From: REEB85 sp018971455
GTDB taxonomy: Bacteria > Pseudomonadota > Alphaproteobacteria > Acetobacterales > Acetobacteraceae
Length of the DNA: 45,118 nucleotides
Direction of reading: 5' to 3'
Assembly (NCBI GenBank): GCA_028871195.1
Contig: JAGWNT010000022.1
Coordinates: 1-45,118, forward strand
How positions within the stretch are numbered: the first letter of the stretch is position 1; each line of letters starts with the position of its first letter. Below, one piece after another: positions 15,216 through 23,238 of the stretch. The position numbers and the translations under genes were made by a program. The notes below the pieces were generated by a model. The model ran no database searches. It saw nothing but the letters and a program-made list of their open reading frames with translations, and had not been told where the DNA came from.

Positions 15216-15953
15216 ATGTTCCGGCTGGACGGTAAAACCTCCCTGGTCACCGGCGCCTCGGGCGGCATCGGGGCGGCAATCGCCCGCACGCTGCATGCCC
15301 AGGGCAGCACGGTCGTGCTGTCCGGCACGCGGCGCGAGGCGCTGGAGGCGCTGGCAGCCGAGATGGGCGAGCGGGCCCATGTCTGCCCCGCCGACCTCGC
15401 CGAGCCCGCCGCCGCCGACGCGCTGGTGGCGGCGGCCGAGGCGGCGGGCGGGCCGCTGCACGTGCTGGTCAACAATGCCGGGCTGACGCGCGACATGCTG
15501 GCGTTGCGGATGAAGGACGAGGATTGGCAGCGGGTCATCGACGTCGATCTCTCCGCCCCATTCCGTCTCGCCCGCGCGGCCCTCAAGGGCATGCTGCGCC
15601 GGCGCGCCGGGCGCATCATCGGCATCGGCTCCATCGTCGGCGCCACCGGCAATCCCGGCCAGGCCAACTACGCCGCCGCCAAGGCTGGGCTGGTCGGCAT
15701 GACCAAGGCGCTCGCCCAGGAGGTGGGCGCGCGCGGGGTGACCGTGAACATGGTCGCCCCGGGCTTCGTGGCCACCGCCATGACCGAGGCGCTGAACGAG
15801 GCGCAGAAGGCCAAACTCGCCGACTCCATCCCGCTCGGGCGCATGGGCCAGCCGGCGGACATCGCGGCCGCGGTGCTCTATCTGGCCAGCGACGAGGCCG
15901 GCTGGGTGACCGGCGCGACCCTGCACGTCAATGGCGGGATGGCGATGCTCTGA
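15216..15953 (+). CDS. fabG: 3-oxoacyl-ACP reductase
   Basis: A 245-aa short-chain dehydrogenase that reduces 3-oxoacyl-ACP with NADPH. The Rossmann motif is TGASGGIG (12-19), the NNAG block is at 86-89, and the catalytic residues are Ser139, Tyr152 and Lys156 (YAAAK). The C-terminus GATLHVNGGMAML is typical of FabG. AGGA lies 8 bases before the ATG. Nine bases after fabD; acpP follows after a 182-base gap that probably carries its own promoter. Confidence 0.96.
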   Translation: MFRLDGKTSLVTGASGGIGAAIARTLHAQGSTVVLSGTRREALEALAAEMGERAHVCPADLAEPAAADALVAAAEAAGGPLHVLVNNAGLTRDMLALRMKDEDWQRVIDVDLSAPFRLARAALKGMLRRRAGRIIGIGSIVGATGNPGQANYAAAKAGLVGMTKALAQEVGARGVTVNMVAPGFVATAMTEALNEAQKAKLADSIPLGRMGQPADIAAAVLYLASDEAGWVTGATLHVNGGMAML

Positions 15954-15970
15954 TAAAGCGCCGTCCCCGG

Positions 15971-15999
15971 TTGGCGGCTGCAACAAAACCATGCTAAGC
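15971..15999 (+). promoter_or_regulatory. Possible acpP promoter
   Basis: In the 182-base gap before acpP, TTGGCG (15971-15976) is followed after 15-17 bases by TGCTAAGC (about 15992-15999). The matches to consensus are modest. A separate acpP promoter would fit the high need for this protein. Confidence 0.25.
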
Positions 16000-16135
16000 G
16001 CCGCGCGGCCCGGCGGGAGCGGTGATAACGTGCGGCCAGGCTGACGAGTCGGGCAGCCGGCCGGCGGACGAGACCCGAGACAGTGAATCAACGCCGGGCG
16101 GCAGCCAGCCCCGGCAGGCAGGAGTGAGCATACCG

Positions 16136-16375
16136 ATGAGCGATATCGCCGATAGGGTGAAGAAGATCGTGGTCGAACACCTCGGCGTCGAGGAGAGCAA
16201 GGTGACCCCGGAGGCCTCGTTCATCGACGATCTCGGCGCCGACAGCCTCGACACCGTCGAGCTGGTCATGGCCTTCGAGGAGGCGTTCAGCGTCGAGATC
16301 CCCGAGGACGCGGCCGAGAAGATCAGCACCGTGAAGGACGCGGTGGACTATATCGAGAAGCAGAAGGCCGCCTGA
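16136..16375 (+). CDS. acpP: Acyl carrier protein
   Basis: A 79-aa acidic four-helix protein that carries growing acyl chains on 4'-phosphopantetheine. The attachment site is Ser37 in DLGADSLDTVELVM, the canonical ACP motif. GGAG lies 11 bases before the ATG. It stands between fabG and fabF, as in most proteobacteria. The frame is open upstream to 16022, but the N-terminus MSDIADRVKKIV is the family start. Confidence 0.98.
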   Translation: MSDIADRVKKIVVEHLGVEESKVTPEASFIDDLGADSLDTVELVMAFEEAFSVEIPEDAAEKISTVKDAVDYIEKQKAA

Positions 16376-16430
16376 ACCGCCATTGGCGGGGCAGGGGCTT
16401 GACGGCGGCATAACGGCAAGGATGGCAGCG

Positions 16431-17693
16431 ATGCGGCGCGTGGTGATAACGGGCATGGGCATCGCCTGCCCGCTCGGGCTCGGCGTGGAGCATGTCTGGC
16501 GCAGGCTGATCAACAGCGAGTCGGGCATCGGCGCCATCCAGAGCTTCGATGTCTCCGACCTGCCGGCCAAGGTGGCGGGGCAGATTCCGCCCGGCACCCG
16601 CGCCACCAACGGGCTCGACATCAACGAATGGGTCCCGCCCAAGGACCAGAAGAAGATGGACCGCTTCATCCAGTTCGCCATGGTCGCCGCGACCGAGGCG
16701 GTGGAGGATAGCGGCTGGGCGCCGGCCACCGAGGAGGAGCGCTGCGCCAGCGGCGTGATGATCGGCTCCGGCATCGGCGGGCTCGAGACGATCTACGAGG
16801 CCTCGGTGCTGCTGCACGAGGGCAAGGCGCGGCGGCTCTCGCCGTTCTTCATCCCGTCCGCGCTGATCAATCTCGCCTCCGGCCACGTCTCGATCAAATA
16901 CGGCTTCAAGGGCCCCAACCACAGCGTGGTGACGGCCTGCGCCACCGGCGTGCACGCGATCGGCGATGCCGGCCGGCTGATCGCGCTCGGCGACGCCGAC
17001 GTGATGGTCGCCGGCGGCGCCGAATCGGCGGTGAACAAGCTCGGCATCGCCGGCTTCTGCGCCTCCCGCGCGCTCTCCACCAGCTTCAACGACACCCCGA
17101 CCCGCGCCTCCCGGCCGTGGGACAGCGACCGCGACGGCTTCGTCATGGGCGAGGGGGCGGGCGTCGTCGTGCTCGAGGAGTACGAGCACGCCCGGCGCCG
17201 CGGCGCGAAAATCTACGCCGAGCTCGCCGGCTACGGCCTGTCCGGCGATGCCCATCACATCACCGCGCCGGCCGAGGGGCACGAGGGCGCCTTCCGCGCC
17301 ATGCGCAACGCCCTGCGCAATGGCGGGCTTCAGCCGTCGGACGTGCAGTACGTCAATGCCCATGGCACCTCGACCCCGCTCGGTGACGATCTCGAGCTCG
17401 AGGCGGTCGAGCGCTTCTTCGGCGACTCGGCGCGCGGGCTTGCCATGTCCTCCACCAAATCGGCGACCGGCCACCTGCTCGGCGCCGCCGGCGCGATCGA
17501 GGCGGTGTTCTCCGTGCTGGCGGTGCGCGACGGCGTGGCGCCGCCGACGCTCAACCTCGACAAGCCGAGCCGCGAGAGCGTGATCGACCGCGTCGCCCAT
17601 ACCGCCCAGCAGCGGCGCATCGACATCGCGCTCTCCAACAGCTTCGGCTTCGGCGGCACCAACGCCTCCATCCTGTTCAAAAAGGCCGCCTGA
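16431..17693 (+). CDS. fabF: 3-oxoacyl-ACP synthase II
   Basis: A 420-aa condensing enzyme that elongates acyl-ACP with malonyl-ACP. The catalytic triad is complete: Cys170 in TACATG, His311 in NAHGTST and His348 in KSATGHLLGAAG. The C-terminus GFGGTNASILFKK is also canonical. The ATG at 16431 is preferred over the in-frame ATG at 16422 because AAGGA lies 8 bases upstream and MRRVVITGMG is the family start. mltG begins seven bases after the stop. Confidence 0.97.
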   Translation: MRRVVITGMGIACPLGLGVEHVWRRLINSESGIGAIQSFDVSDLPAKVAGQIPPGTRATNGLDINEWVPPKDQKKMDRFIQFAMVAATEAVEDSGWAPATEEERCASGVMIGSGIGGLETIYEASVLLHEGKARRLSPFFIPSALINLASGHVSIKYGFKGPNHSVVTACATGVHAIGDAGRLIALGDADVMVAGGAESAVNKLGIAGFCASRALSTSFNDTPTRASRPWDSDRDGFVMGEGAGVVVLEEYEHARRRGAKIYAELAGYGLSGDAHHITAPAEGHEGAFRAMRNALRNGGLQPSDVQYVNAHGTSTPLGDDLELEAVERFFGDSARGLAMSSTKSATGHLLGAAGAIEAVFSVLAVRDGVAPPTLNLDKPSRESVIDRVAHTAQQRRIDIALSNSFGFGGTNASILFKKAA

Positions 17694-17700
17694 CGCGGCC

Positions 17701-18681
17701 ATGCGCCGCCGGCTCGTCGCAGCGCTGCTCGGCATCGGCCTCGGACTCGGGCTGGCCGGGTTCGGCGCGTCCTGGCAGGCACGGCGGATCTACGCCGCCC
17801 CCGGCCCGCTGGCGCAGGCGCGCGACGTGGTGGTGGCCCATGGCAGCCTGACCGAAGTGGCGGGGGCGCTGCATCGCGCGGGGGTGGTCGCCAGCTCCTG
17901 GCAGTTCCGCCTCGCCGCGACGCTGACGCGCGGGCAGGGCGTGCTGCACGCCGCCGAGTTCGCCTTCCCCGCCCATGCCAGCCTGGCGCGGGTGCTCGCC
18001 GTGCTGCGCACCGCCCGCCCGGTGCAGCACAGGCTGACCATTCCCGAGGGACTGACCGCCAGCGCCATCGCGGCACTCTTCGCCCGCGCGCCGGCGCTGA
18101 CCGGCGCGGTGCCGCATTTCGCCGAGGGCGCGGTGCTGCCGCAATCCTACGACTACGAATACGGCACGCCCCGCGCCGCGCTGCTGGCCCGCGCCGAGCA
18201 TGCGATGGACGCGACGCTGGCGAAGGTCTGGGAGGGCCGCGCGCCCGGCCTGCCGCTCGCCACGCCGCGCGATCTGCTCACCCTGGCCAGCCTGATCGAG
18301 CGCGAGACGGCGCTGCCGGAGGAACGGGCGCTGGTCGCCGCGGTGTTCATGAACCGGCTGCGCCAGGGCATGCGGCTGCAATCGGACCCGACGGTGATCT
18401 ATGCCGCGAGTGCCGGCGCGGGCACGCTGGACCATCCGCTGACCCGCGCCGAGCTGGCGCTGGACAGCCCCTACAACACCTATCGCATGGCCGGCCTGCC
18501 GCCCGGCCCGATCGCCAGCCCCGGGCTCGCGGCGCTGACCGCGGCGGCCCACCCCGCGGCCAGCGACGCGCTCTATTTCGTCGCCGATGGCAGCGGCGGC
18601 CACGTCTTCGCCCACACCCTGGCTGAGCACAACCGCAACGTCGCCGCCTGGCGGGCGCGCCACCCGACGCTGACGCGGTAG
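17701..18681 (+). CDS. mltG: Endolytic murein transglycosylase MltG
   Basis: A 326-aa inner-membrane protein with an N-terminal helix (residues 5-25), a LysM-like region and the YceG domain. The catalytic Glu is in LASLIERET (Glu200), followed by RLRQGMRLQSDPTVIY and SPYNTYRMAGLPPGPI, which define MltG. It cuts nascent glycan strands and so sets their length. Its place directly after fabF is common in alphaproteobacteria. The stop is ten bases from the convergent rlmN stop. Confidence 0.95.
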   Translation: MRRRLVAALLGIGLGLGLAGFGASWQARRIYAAPGPLAQARDVVVAHGSLTEVAGALHRAGVVASSWQFRLAATLTRGQGVLHAAEFAFPAHASLARVLAVLRTARPVQHRLTIPEGLTASAIAALFARAPALTGAVPHFAEGAVLPQSYDYEYGTPRAALLARAEHAMDATLAKVWEGRAPGLPLATPRDLLTLASLIERETALPEERALVAAVFMNRLRQGMRLQSDPTVIYAASAGAGTLDHPLTRAELALDSPYNTYRMAGLPPGPIASPGLAALTAAAHPAASDALYFVADGSGGHVFAHTLAEHNRNVAAWRARHPTLTR

Positions 18682-18690
18682 AGTCCAGGG

Positions 18691-19854
18691 TCAGGCGGAG
18701 GCGCGCGGGCGCTGGCTTTCGGTGCGCAGCTGGCCGCAGGCGGCGAGGATGTCGCGCCCGCGGGGGGTGCGCACCGGCGACGAGAAGCCGGCCTGCATGA
18801 CGATGTCGGCGAAGCGGGCGATGGCGCGCGGCGTGCTGGTCTCGTACGGGCTGCCGGGCCACGGGTTGAACGGGATCAGATTCACCTTGGCCGGGATGCC
18901 GGCGATCAGGCGCACCAGCGCACGGGCCTCGGCCTCGCTGTCGTTGATGCCCTTGAGCATGACGTATTCGAAGGTGATGCGCCTTGCATTGCTCGCCGGC
19001 GGGTAGCGCCGGCAGGCGGCGATCAGTTCGGCGATCGGGTATTTGCGGTTGAGCGGGACGATCTCGTCGCGCAGCGCGTCGGTGACGGCGTGCAGCGACA
19101 CGGCGAGATTGACACCGAGCTCGCTTCCCGCCCGGTCCATCATCGGCACCACGCCGGAGGTCGAGAGCGTGATGCGCCGGCGCGAGAGCGCGATCCCCTC
19201 ATGGTCCATGACGATCTGCATGGCCTTGGCGACGTTGTCGTAATTGTAGAGCGGCTCGCCCATGCCCATCAGCACGATGGTCGAGAGCAAGCGGGGCGTC
19301 TCCCCCTTCGGGCTCGGCCATTCGCCGTAGCTGTCTCGCGCCGCCATGAACTGGCCGACGATCTCCGCCGCGCCGAGATTGCGCACGAGGTTCTGCGTGC
19401 CGGTGTGGCAGAAGCGGCAGGACAGGGTGCAGCCGACCTGGGAGGAGATGCAGACCGCGCCGCGATCCTCCTGCCGGTCGGGGATATAGACGGTCTCGGC
19501 CTCCTGGCCGTCGCGGAAGCGGAAGAGGAATTTGCGCGTCTCGTCGGCGCTGGTCTGCACCACCGCGGCCGCCGGCCGGCCGACCACGAAATGCTCCGCG
19601 AGACGGGCCTGGGTCGGCTTGGCGATGGTGCTCATGCGGGCGAAATCGGTGGCACCCTGGTGATAGATCCAGTGCCAGATCTGCTTGGCGCGGAACGGCG
19701 CCTCGCCGATCTCGGCCAGGGCGGCCGCCATTTCCGCGCGCGACAGGCCGACCAGGTCGCGCCGCCCGTCGGCGAGGCGGGCCGGCGGCGGGGCAAAGCG
19801 CGCGGTCTTGGCGAGGATGCGTTGGCGCTCAGCCTCGCTCAGCAGGTCGCTCAT
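18691..19854 (-). CDS. rlmN: 23S rRNA (A2503-C2)/tRNA methyltransferase RlmN
   Basis: A 387-aa radical-SAM enzyme that methylates C2 of A2503 in 23S rRNA and of A37 in some tRNAs. The cluster motif CxxxCxxC is at Cys142, Cys146 and Cys149 in GCTLSCRFCHTG. The GMGEPLYNYDNV block and the C-terminal Cys373 (ACGQLR), which should be the methyl-carrying Cys, are present. GGAG is 7 bases before the ATG at 19854. It lies 14 bases after the stop of the IalB-like gene on the same strand, so the two are probably co-transcribed. Confidence 0.97.
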   Translation of the reverse strand: MSDLLSEAERQRILAKTARFAPPPARLADGRRDLVGLSRAEMAAALAEIGEAPFRAKQIWHWIYHQGATDFARMSTIAKPTQARLAEHFVVGRPAAAVVQTSADETRKFLFRFRDGQEAETVYIPDRQEDRGAVCISSQVGCTLSCRFCHTGTQNLVRNLGAAEIVGQFMAARDSYGEWPSPKGETPRLLSTIVLMGMGEPLYNYDNVAKAMQIVMDHEGIALSRRRITLSTSGVVPMMDRAGSELGVNLAVSLHAVTDALRDEIVPLNRKYPIAELIAACRRYPPASNARRITFEYVMLKGINDSEAEARALVRLIAGIPAKVNLIPFNPWPGSPYETSTPRAIARFADIVMQAGFSSPVRTPRGRDILAACGQLRTESQRPRASA

Positions 19855-19868
19855 GGTGATGCTCCGCC

Positions 19869-20396
19869 CTATTTGGCGGGGCAGGCCTTGAGGATGGCGC
19901 CGTACGCCGCCGAGAACCCCTTCAGGCTGAAGCGGTCCTCGCTCTTGGCGCCGCTCGGCGCGATCGCGGCGCTGCCCTTGTGGAAGGCGGCGACGGCGAT
20001 GCGGCCGTCCCGCGCGAAGGCGGAGTGCTGTGCCGTGTAGAAATCCAGCACCGTCTTGTCCACGTGCACGCTCAGCGCCGCGTTGGCGGGGTAGAGGCCG
20101 GGCGTGGTGATGGCCACCGAATCGCGCGCGCCGGGCCGCTCGGAGACGGTCAGCACCGCCGCGGTGGCGGGCGGGGCGCCGGCGGCGCGGGTGAAGGCGT
20201 AGCACACGCCCTGCCCGCCATCGCTGTAGGTGGCGGCCTGCCAGTCGCCGAACACGCCGATGGATCGCGGCCCGGTGGAGGCGGCGGCGGCAGCCGGATG
20301 GACGGCCTTTGCCACCGGCTTCTTCGGCGCCGGGGCGGCGAACGCCAGCGTGGGCAGGACGAAGGCGGCGAGGAGGAGGGCGGGAAGGGTGCGCAT
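19869..20396 (-). CDS. Secreted IalB-like (invasion-associated locus B) family protein
   Basis: A 175-aa protein with a clear signal peptide (residues 1-20, cleavage near AFA-AP), then an Ala/Lys/Pro linker and a domain that starts GVFGDWQAATY and ends FSLKGFSAAYGAILKACP, as in the IalB family. Two Cys remain in the mature part (Cys65 and Cys172), able to form a disulfide. The family is periplasmic and its biochemical role is poorly known. The ATG at 20396 lies 8 bases after a TATGTG -10 element, and no Shine-Dalgarno sequence is seen. It leads into rlmN. Confidence 0.75.
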   Translation of the reverse strand: MRTLPALLLAAFVLPTLAFAAPAPKKPVAKAVHPAAAAASTGPRSIGVFGDWQAATYSDGGQGVCYAFTRAAGAPPATAAVLTVSERPGARDSVAITTPGLYPANAALSVHVDKTVLDFYTAQHSAFARDGRIAVAAFHKGSAAIAPSGAKSEDRFSLKGFSAAYGAILKACPAK

Positions 20397-20404
20397 GGCG
20401 CACA

Positions 20405-20433
20405 CACATACGCAGACAAGCCGCCAGGGACAA
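20405..20433 (-). promoter_or_regulatory. Promoter of the IalB-like gene and rlmN
   Basis: On the minus strand, TTGTCC (20433-20428), a 17-base spacer and TATGTG (20410-20405). The start codon is 8 bases further on, so the mRNA may be leaderless or nearly so. Confidence 0.45.
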
Positions 20434-20446
20434 GACTGCGGACACG

Positions 20447-20464
20447 GCGCGCCCCGGGGCGCGC
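20447..20464. repeat. Perfect 18-bp GC palindrome
   Basis: GCGCGCCCCGGGGCGCGC is a perfect palindrome without a spacer. It lies between the divergent IalB-like and TauE-like genes, 13 bases upstream of the IalB-like promoter's -35. It may bind a dimeric regulator or be a chance product of extreme GC content. Confidence 0.5.
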
Positions 20465-20507
20465 GGCCAGGATTGGCGGGACGGGCCGGCCGGGCCATGC
20501 TGGCGCG

Positions 20508-21245
20508 ATGTCCCTGGTCCCCCTCGTCCTCGCCCTCGCCGCCTTTGCCGCCGGCATGATGAACGCCGTCGCCGGCGGCGGCTCCTTCGTCACCCTGCCC
20601 GCCCTGCTGTTTGCCGGGCTCGACCCGCGGGCCGCCAACATCACCTCCACCATCGCCCTGTTCCCCGGGCAGATCTCCACCGCGCTGGCCGGCCGCCGGC
20701 TGGTGGGCGAGGAAATCCCCTTCCTGCGGATGACCCTGATCAGCCTGGCCGGCGGCGCGCTCGGCGCGCTGCTGCTGCTCGCCACGCCGACCTCGATCTT
20801 CACCCTGCTGCTGCCCTTCCTGGTGCTGTTCGCCACCACCGTCTTCGCCTGGGGCAGCTTCCGTCGCCGCCCGGCCGGACAGGCGCGGGCGCTCGGCCCG
20901 GTGGCGGCGGGGCTGGTGCAGTTCGCGATCGCCATCTACGGCGGCTATTACGGTGGCGGCATCGGCTTTCTCATGCTGGCCGCGCTGACCCTCGGCGGCA
21001 TTGCGACCCGCACCGCGATCGCGGCGAAGAACGTGCTGGCGACCGCCATGAATGCCGCCGCGGTGCTGGTGTTCCTGTTCGCCCCCGGCATCGCCTGGGG
21101 CCCGGCCGCGATCGTCGCGGTGGCCGCCATCGCCGGCGGGCTGGCCGGCGCCTGGGTGCTTGGCCGGGTCCACGAAAAGATCCTGCGCGGCGCGGTGGTG
21201 GCGATCGGCGCGGCGCTGACCGTCGGCCTGTTCCTGCGCGGATAG
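20508..21245 (+). CDS. Sulfite exporter TauE/SafE family permease
   Basis: A 245-aa membrane protein with about 7-8 helices. The two repeats typical of TauE/SafE are visible: NAVAGGGSFVTLPALLFAGL near the N-terminus and GGYYGGGIGFLMLAALTLGG in the middle. Relatives export sulfite, sulfoacetate or other small anions across the inner membrane; the substrate here is unknown. The ATG at 20508 has no strong ribosome binding site. The stop is three bases from the convergent metW stop. Confidence 0.88.
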   Translation: MSLVPLVLALAAFAAGMMNAVAGGGSFVTLPALLFAGLDPRAANITSTIALFPGQISTALAGRRLVGEEIPFLRMTLISLAGGALGALLLLATPTSIFTLLLPFLVLFATTVFAWGSFRRRPAGQARALGPVAAGLVQFAIAIYGGYYGGGIGFLMLAALTLGGIATRTAIAAKNVLATAMNAAAVLVFLFAPGIAWGPAAIVAVAAIAGGLAGAWVLGRVHEKILRGAVVAIGAALTVGLFLRG

Positions 21246-21248
21246 GGC

Positions 21249-21887
21249 TCAGGCGCGGCGGAGCTGGAAAAGCGCCTGCTCGCCGAACAGGTTGGCCAGC
21301 GCCGGAAAGCGCCGCCACGGCGCGCGCTGGCCGTCCTCGGCCACCGCCAGCCAGCGCTCGATGACGTAGCCCTCCTCGGCGGCGAGGTGGAAGAAGTCGC
21401 GGATGGTGCAGGGATGGATGTTCGGGGTCTCGTGCCAGGGCCGCGACCAGACCGGCGTCATCGGCATCCGCCCGCCCCACAGCAGCTGCCAGCGCACTTG
21501 CCAATGGCCGAAATTGGGGAAGCTCACGATCGCCCGCGTGCCGATGCGCAGCATCTGGCGCAGCACCTCGCGCGGCCGCTCCACCGCCTGCAGGGTGCGC
21601 GAGAGGATGACGAAGTCGAACGCCCCGTCCGGGTATTGCGAGAGGTCGCTGTCGGCGTCGCCCTGCATCACCGGCAGGCCGTGGGCGACGGCGTGGGTGA
21701 CCTCGGCCATGTCGATCTCGATGCCGCGCGCATCGCAGCCCTTGGTGCGGAACAGATGGTCGATCAGCGTGCCGTCGCCGCAGCCGATGTCGAGCACGCG
21801 GCTGCCCGGCGTCACCATGTCGGCGATCAGCCGCAGGTCGAGGCGCATGTTCTTGGCGACGTAGCGGATGGGGGCGGCGTCGTTCAT
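21249..21887 (-). CDS. metW: Methionine biosynthesis protein MetW
   Basis: A 212-aa Rossmann-fold protein of the SAM-methyltransferase type, with motif I VLDIGCGDGTLI (32-43) and DFVILSRTLQAVERP. MetW partners MetX in many proteobacteria that lack MetA, and is needed with it for homoserine acetylation or an allied step. Its ATG overlaps the metX TGA by four bases, so translation is coupled. Confidence 0.95.
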   Translation of the reverse strand: MNDAAPIRYVAKNMRLDLRLIADMVTPGSRVLDIGCGDGTLIDHLFRTKGCDARGIEIDMAEVTHAVAHGLPVMQGDADSDLSQYPDGAFDFVILSRTLQAVERPREVLRQMLRIGTRAIVSFPNFGHWQVRWQLLWGGRMPMTPVWSRPWHETPNIHPCTIRDFFHLAAEEGYVIERWLAVAEDGQRAPWRRFPALANLFGEQALFQLRRA

Positions 21888-23080
21888 GGGCGGGCGGCGG
21901 GCTGGAGGGCGGGCCGTGGTGCCGGTTGCAGCCCGGCATGCTCGGCGCAGCCGGCGAGGAAGCCGGCCAGCGTCCGGTGGAAATCCGGCTCTTCCAGCAG
22001 GAAGGCGTCATGGCCCTTGTCGCTGGCGATCTCGACGAAGCTGACATTGGCCGCCGCCCGGTTCAGCGCGCGCGCCACCGCCCGGCTCTCGGTGGTCGGG
22101 AACAGCCAGTCCGACGAGAAGCTGATGATGCAGAAGCGCGTGCGGGTGCCGGCGAAGGCACTGCCGAGGTCGCCGTCATGCTCGGCCGCGAGGTCGAAAT
22201 AATCCATCGCCCGGGTGATGGTCAGGTACGAATTGGCGTCGAAGCGGTTGACGAAGGTGCTGCCCTGGTGCTGCAGGTAGCTCTCCACCTCGAACATGTC
22301 GCCGAACAGGGTCGAGGCGTGCTGGCCATGCCCGCGCAGCCGGCGGCCGAACTTGCGCGTCAGCGCCTGCTCGGAGAGGTAGGTGATATGGGCGGCCATG
22401 CGGGCGACGGCGAGGCCGCGCGCCGGCCGGGTGCCGCTCGCCCAGTAGCGCCCGCCCTGCCAGTCCGGATCGGCGAAGATCGCCTGCCGGCCGACCTCGT
22501 TGAAGGCGATGTTCTGGGCGGAGTGATGGGCGGCGGTGGCCACCGGCACGGCGGCGAACACGCTGTCGGGGTAGGCGGCGGCCCATTGCAGCACCTGCAT
22601 GCCGCCCATCGAGCCGCCGATCACCGCGAACAGCCGGGCAATGCCGAGATGCTCGATCAGCCGCTTCTGGGCGCGCACCATGTCGCCCACCGTCACCGGC
22701 GGGAAATCGGTGCCCCAGGGCGTGCCGCCGTCACCGCGCGGGCTGCGCGGGCCGGTCGAACCCATGCAGCCGCCCAGCACGTTGGCGCAGACGACGAAAT
22801 AGCGGTTGGTGTCCACCGGGCGGCCCGGCCCGACCACCTGCTCCCACCAGCCCGGCTTGCCGGTCAGCGGATGCGCCTCGGCGACGTACTGGTCGCCCGT
22901 CAGCGCATGGCAGACCAGCACGGCGTTGCTGCGCTCGGCGTTGAGCGTGCCGTAGCTGCGGTAGGCCACCACCAGCGGGCGCACCACGACGCCGCATTCC
23001 AGCGCCAGCCCGTCATCGAAGACGACGTGCTGGTGTGCGAGCTCCGCCATCGCGGGCGGGGGGGTCTCGGGCTGGTCCAT
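21884..23080 (-). CDS. metX: Homoserine O-acyltransferase MetX
   Basis: A 398-aa alpha/beta hydrolase-fold enzyme that acylates homoserine, the first committed step of methionine synthesis. The nucleophile is Ser157 in IGGSMGG; the Asp is in FSSDWLFPT and the His in SDKGHDAFL. NVLGGCMGSTGP and GTDFPPVTVGDMV are typical of MetX. Whether acetyl- or succinyl-CoA is used cannot be told from a motif I trust. GGAG is 4 bases before the ATG at 23080. First gene of the metX-metW pair, divergent from chorismate mutase. Confidence 0.95.
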   Translation of the reverse strand: MDQPETPPPAMAELAHQHVVFDDGLALECGVVVRPLVVAYRSYGTLNAERSNAVLVCHALTGDQYVAEAHPLTGKPGWWEQVVGPGRPVDTNRYFVVCANVLGGCMGSTGPRSPRGDGGTPWGTDFPPVTVGDMVRAQKRLIEHLGIARLFAVIGGSMGGMQVLQWAAAYPDSVFAAVPVATAAHHSAQNIAFNEVGRQAIFADPDWQGGRYWASGTRPARGLAVARMAAHITYLSEQALTRKFGRRLRGHGQHASTLFGDMFEVESYLQHQGSTFVNRFDANSYLTITRAMDYFDLAAEHDGDLGSAFAGTRTRFCIISFSSDWLFPTTESRAVARALNRAAANVSFVEIASDKGHDAFLLEEPDFHRTLAGFLAGCAEHAGLQPAPRPALQPAARP

Positions 23081-23122
23081 GGCGCTCCGCGGGCGGCGAT
23101 CGGGAAGGGGTGAGCCGACGCT

Positions 23123-23151
23123 GATATGCGGCGCGGCCACGGCGCTTGCAA
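23123..23151 (-). promoter_or_regulatory. Candidate metX promoter
   Basis: On the minus strand, TTGCAA (23151-23146), a 17-base spacer and CATATC (23128-23123), about 42 bases before the metX ATG. Back-to-back with the chorismate-mutase promoter. I see no SAM or other riboswitch in the leader. Confidence 0.35.
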
Positions 23152-23173
23152 CCGTCGCCGCCACGCCGCCGCT

Positions 23174-23201
23174 TTGCAGCGCGGGAGGGTTCGGCTATTG
23201 C
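23174..23201 (+). promoter_or_regulatory. Candidate promoter of the chorismate mutase-hisC-tyrC operon
   Basis: TTGCAG (23174-23179), a 16-base spacer and TATTGC (23196-23201), giving a leader of about 30 bases before the ATG at 23239. There is no room for an attenuator leader peptide. Confidence 0.35.
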
Positions 23202-23238
23202 GGAGGCACGCTCCACCCATCCCCAGCCGATTGGCGCC

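Noticed and set aside
20401..20411. CA dinucleotide run as a repeat locus
   Set aside because: Only four to five units; better explained as part of the promoter of the IalB-like gene.
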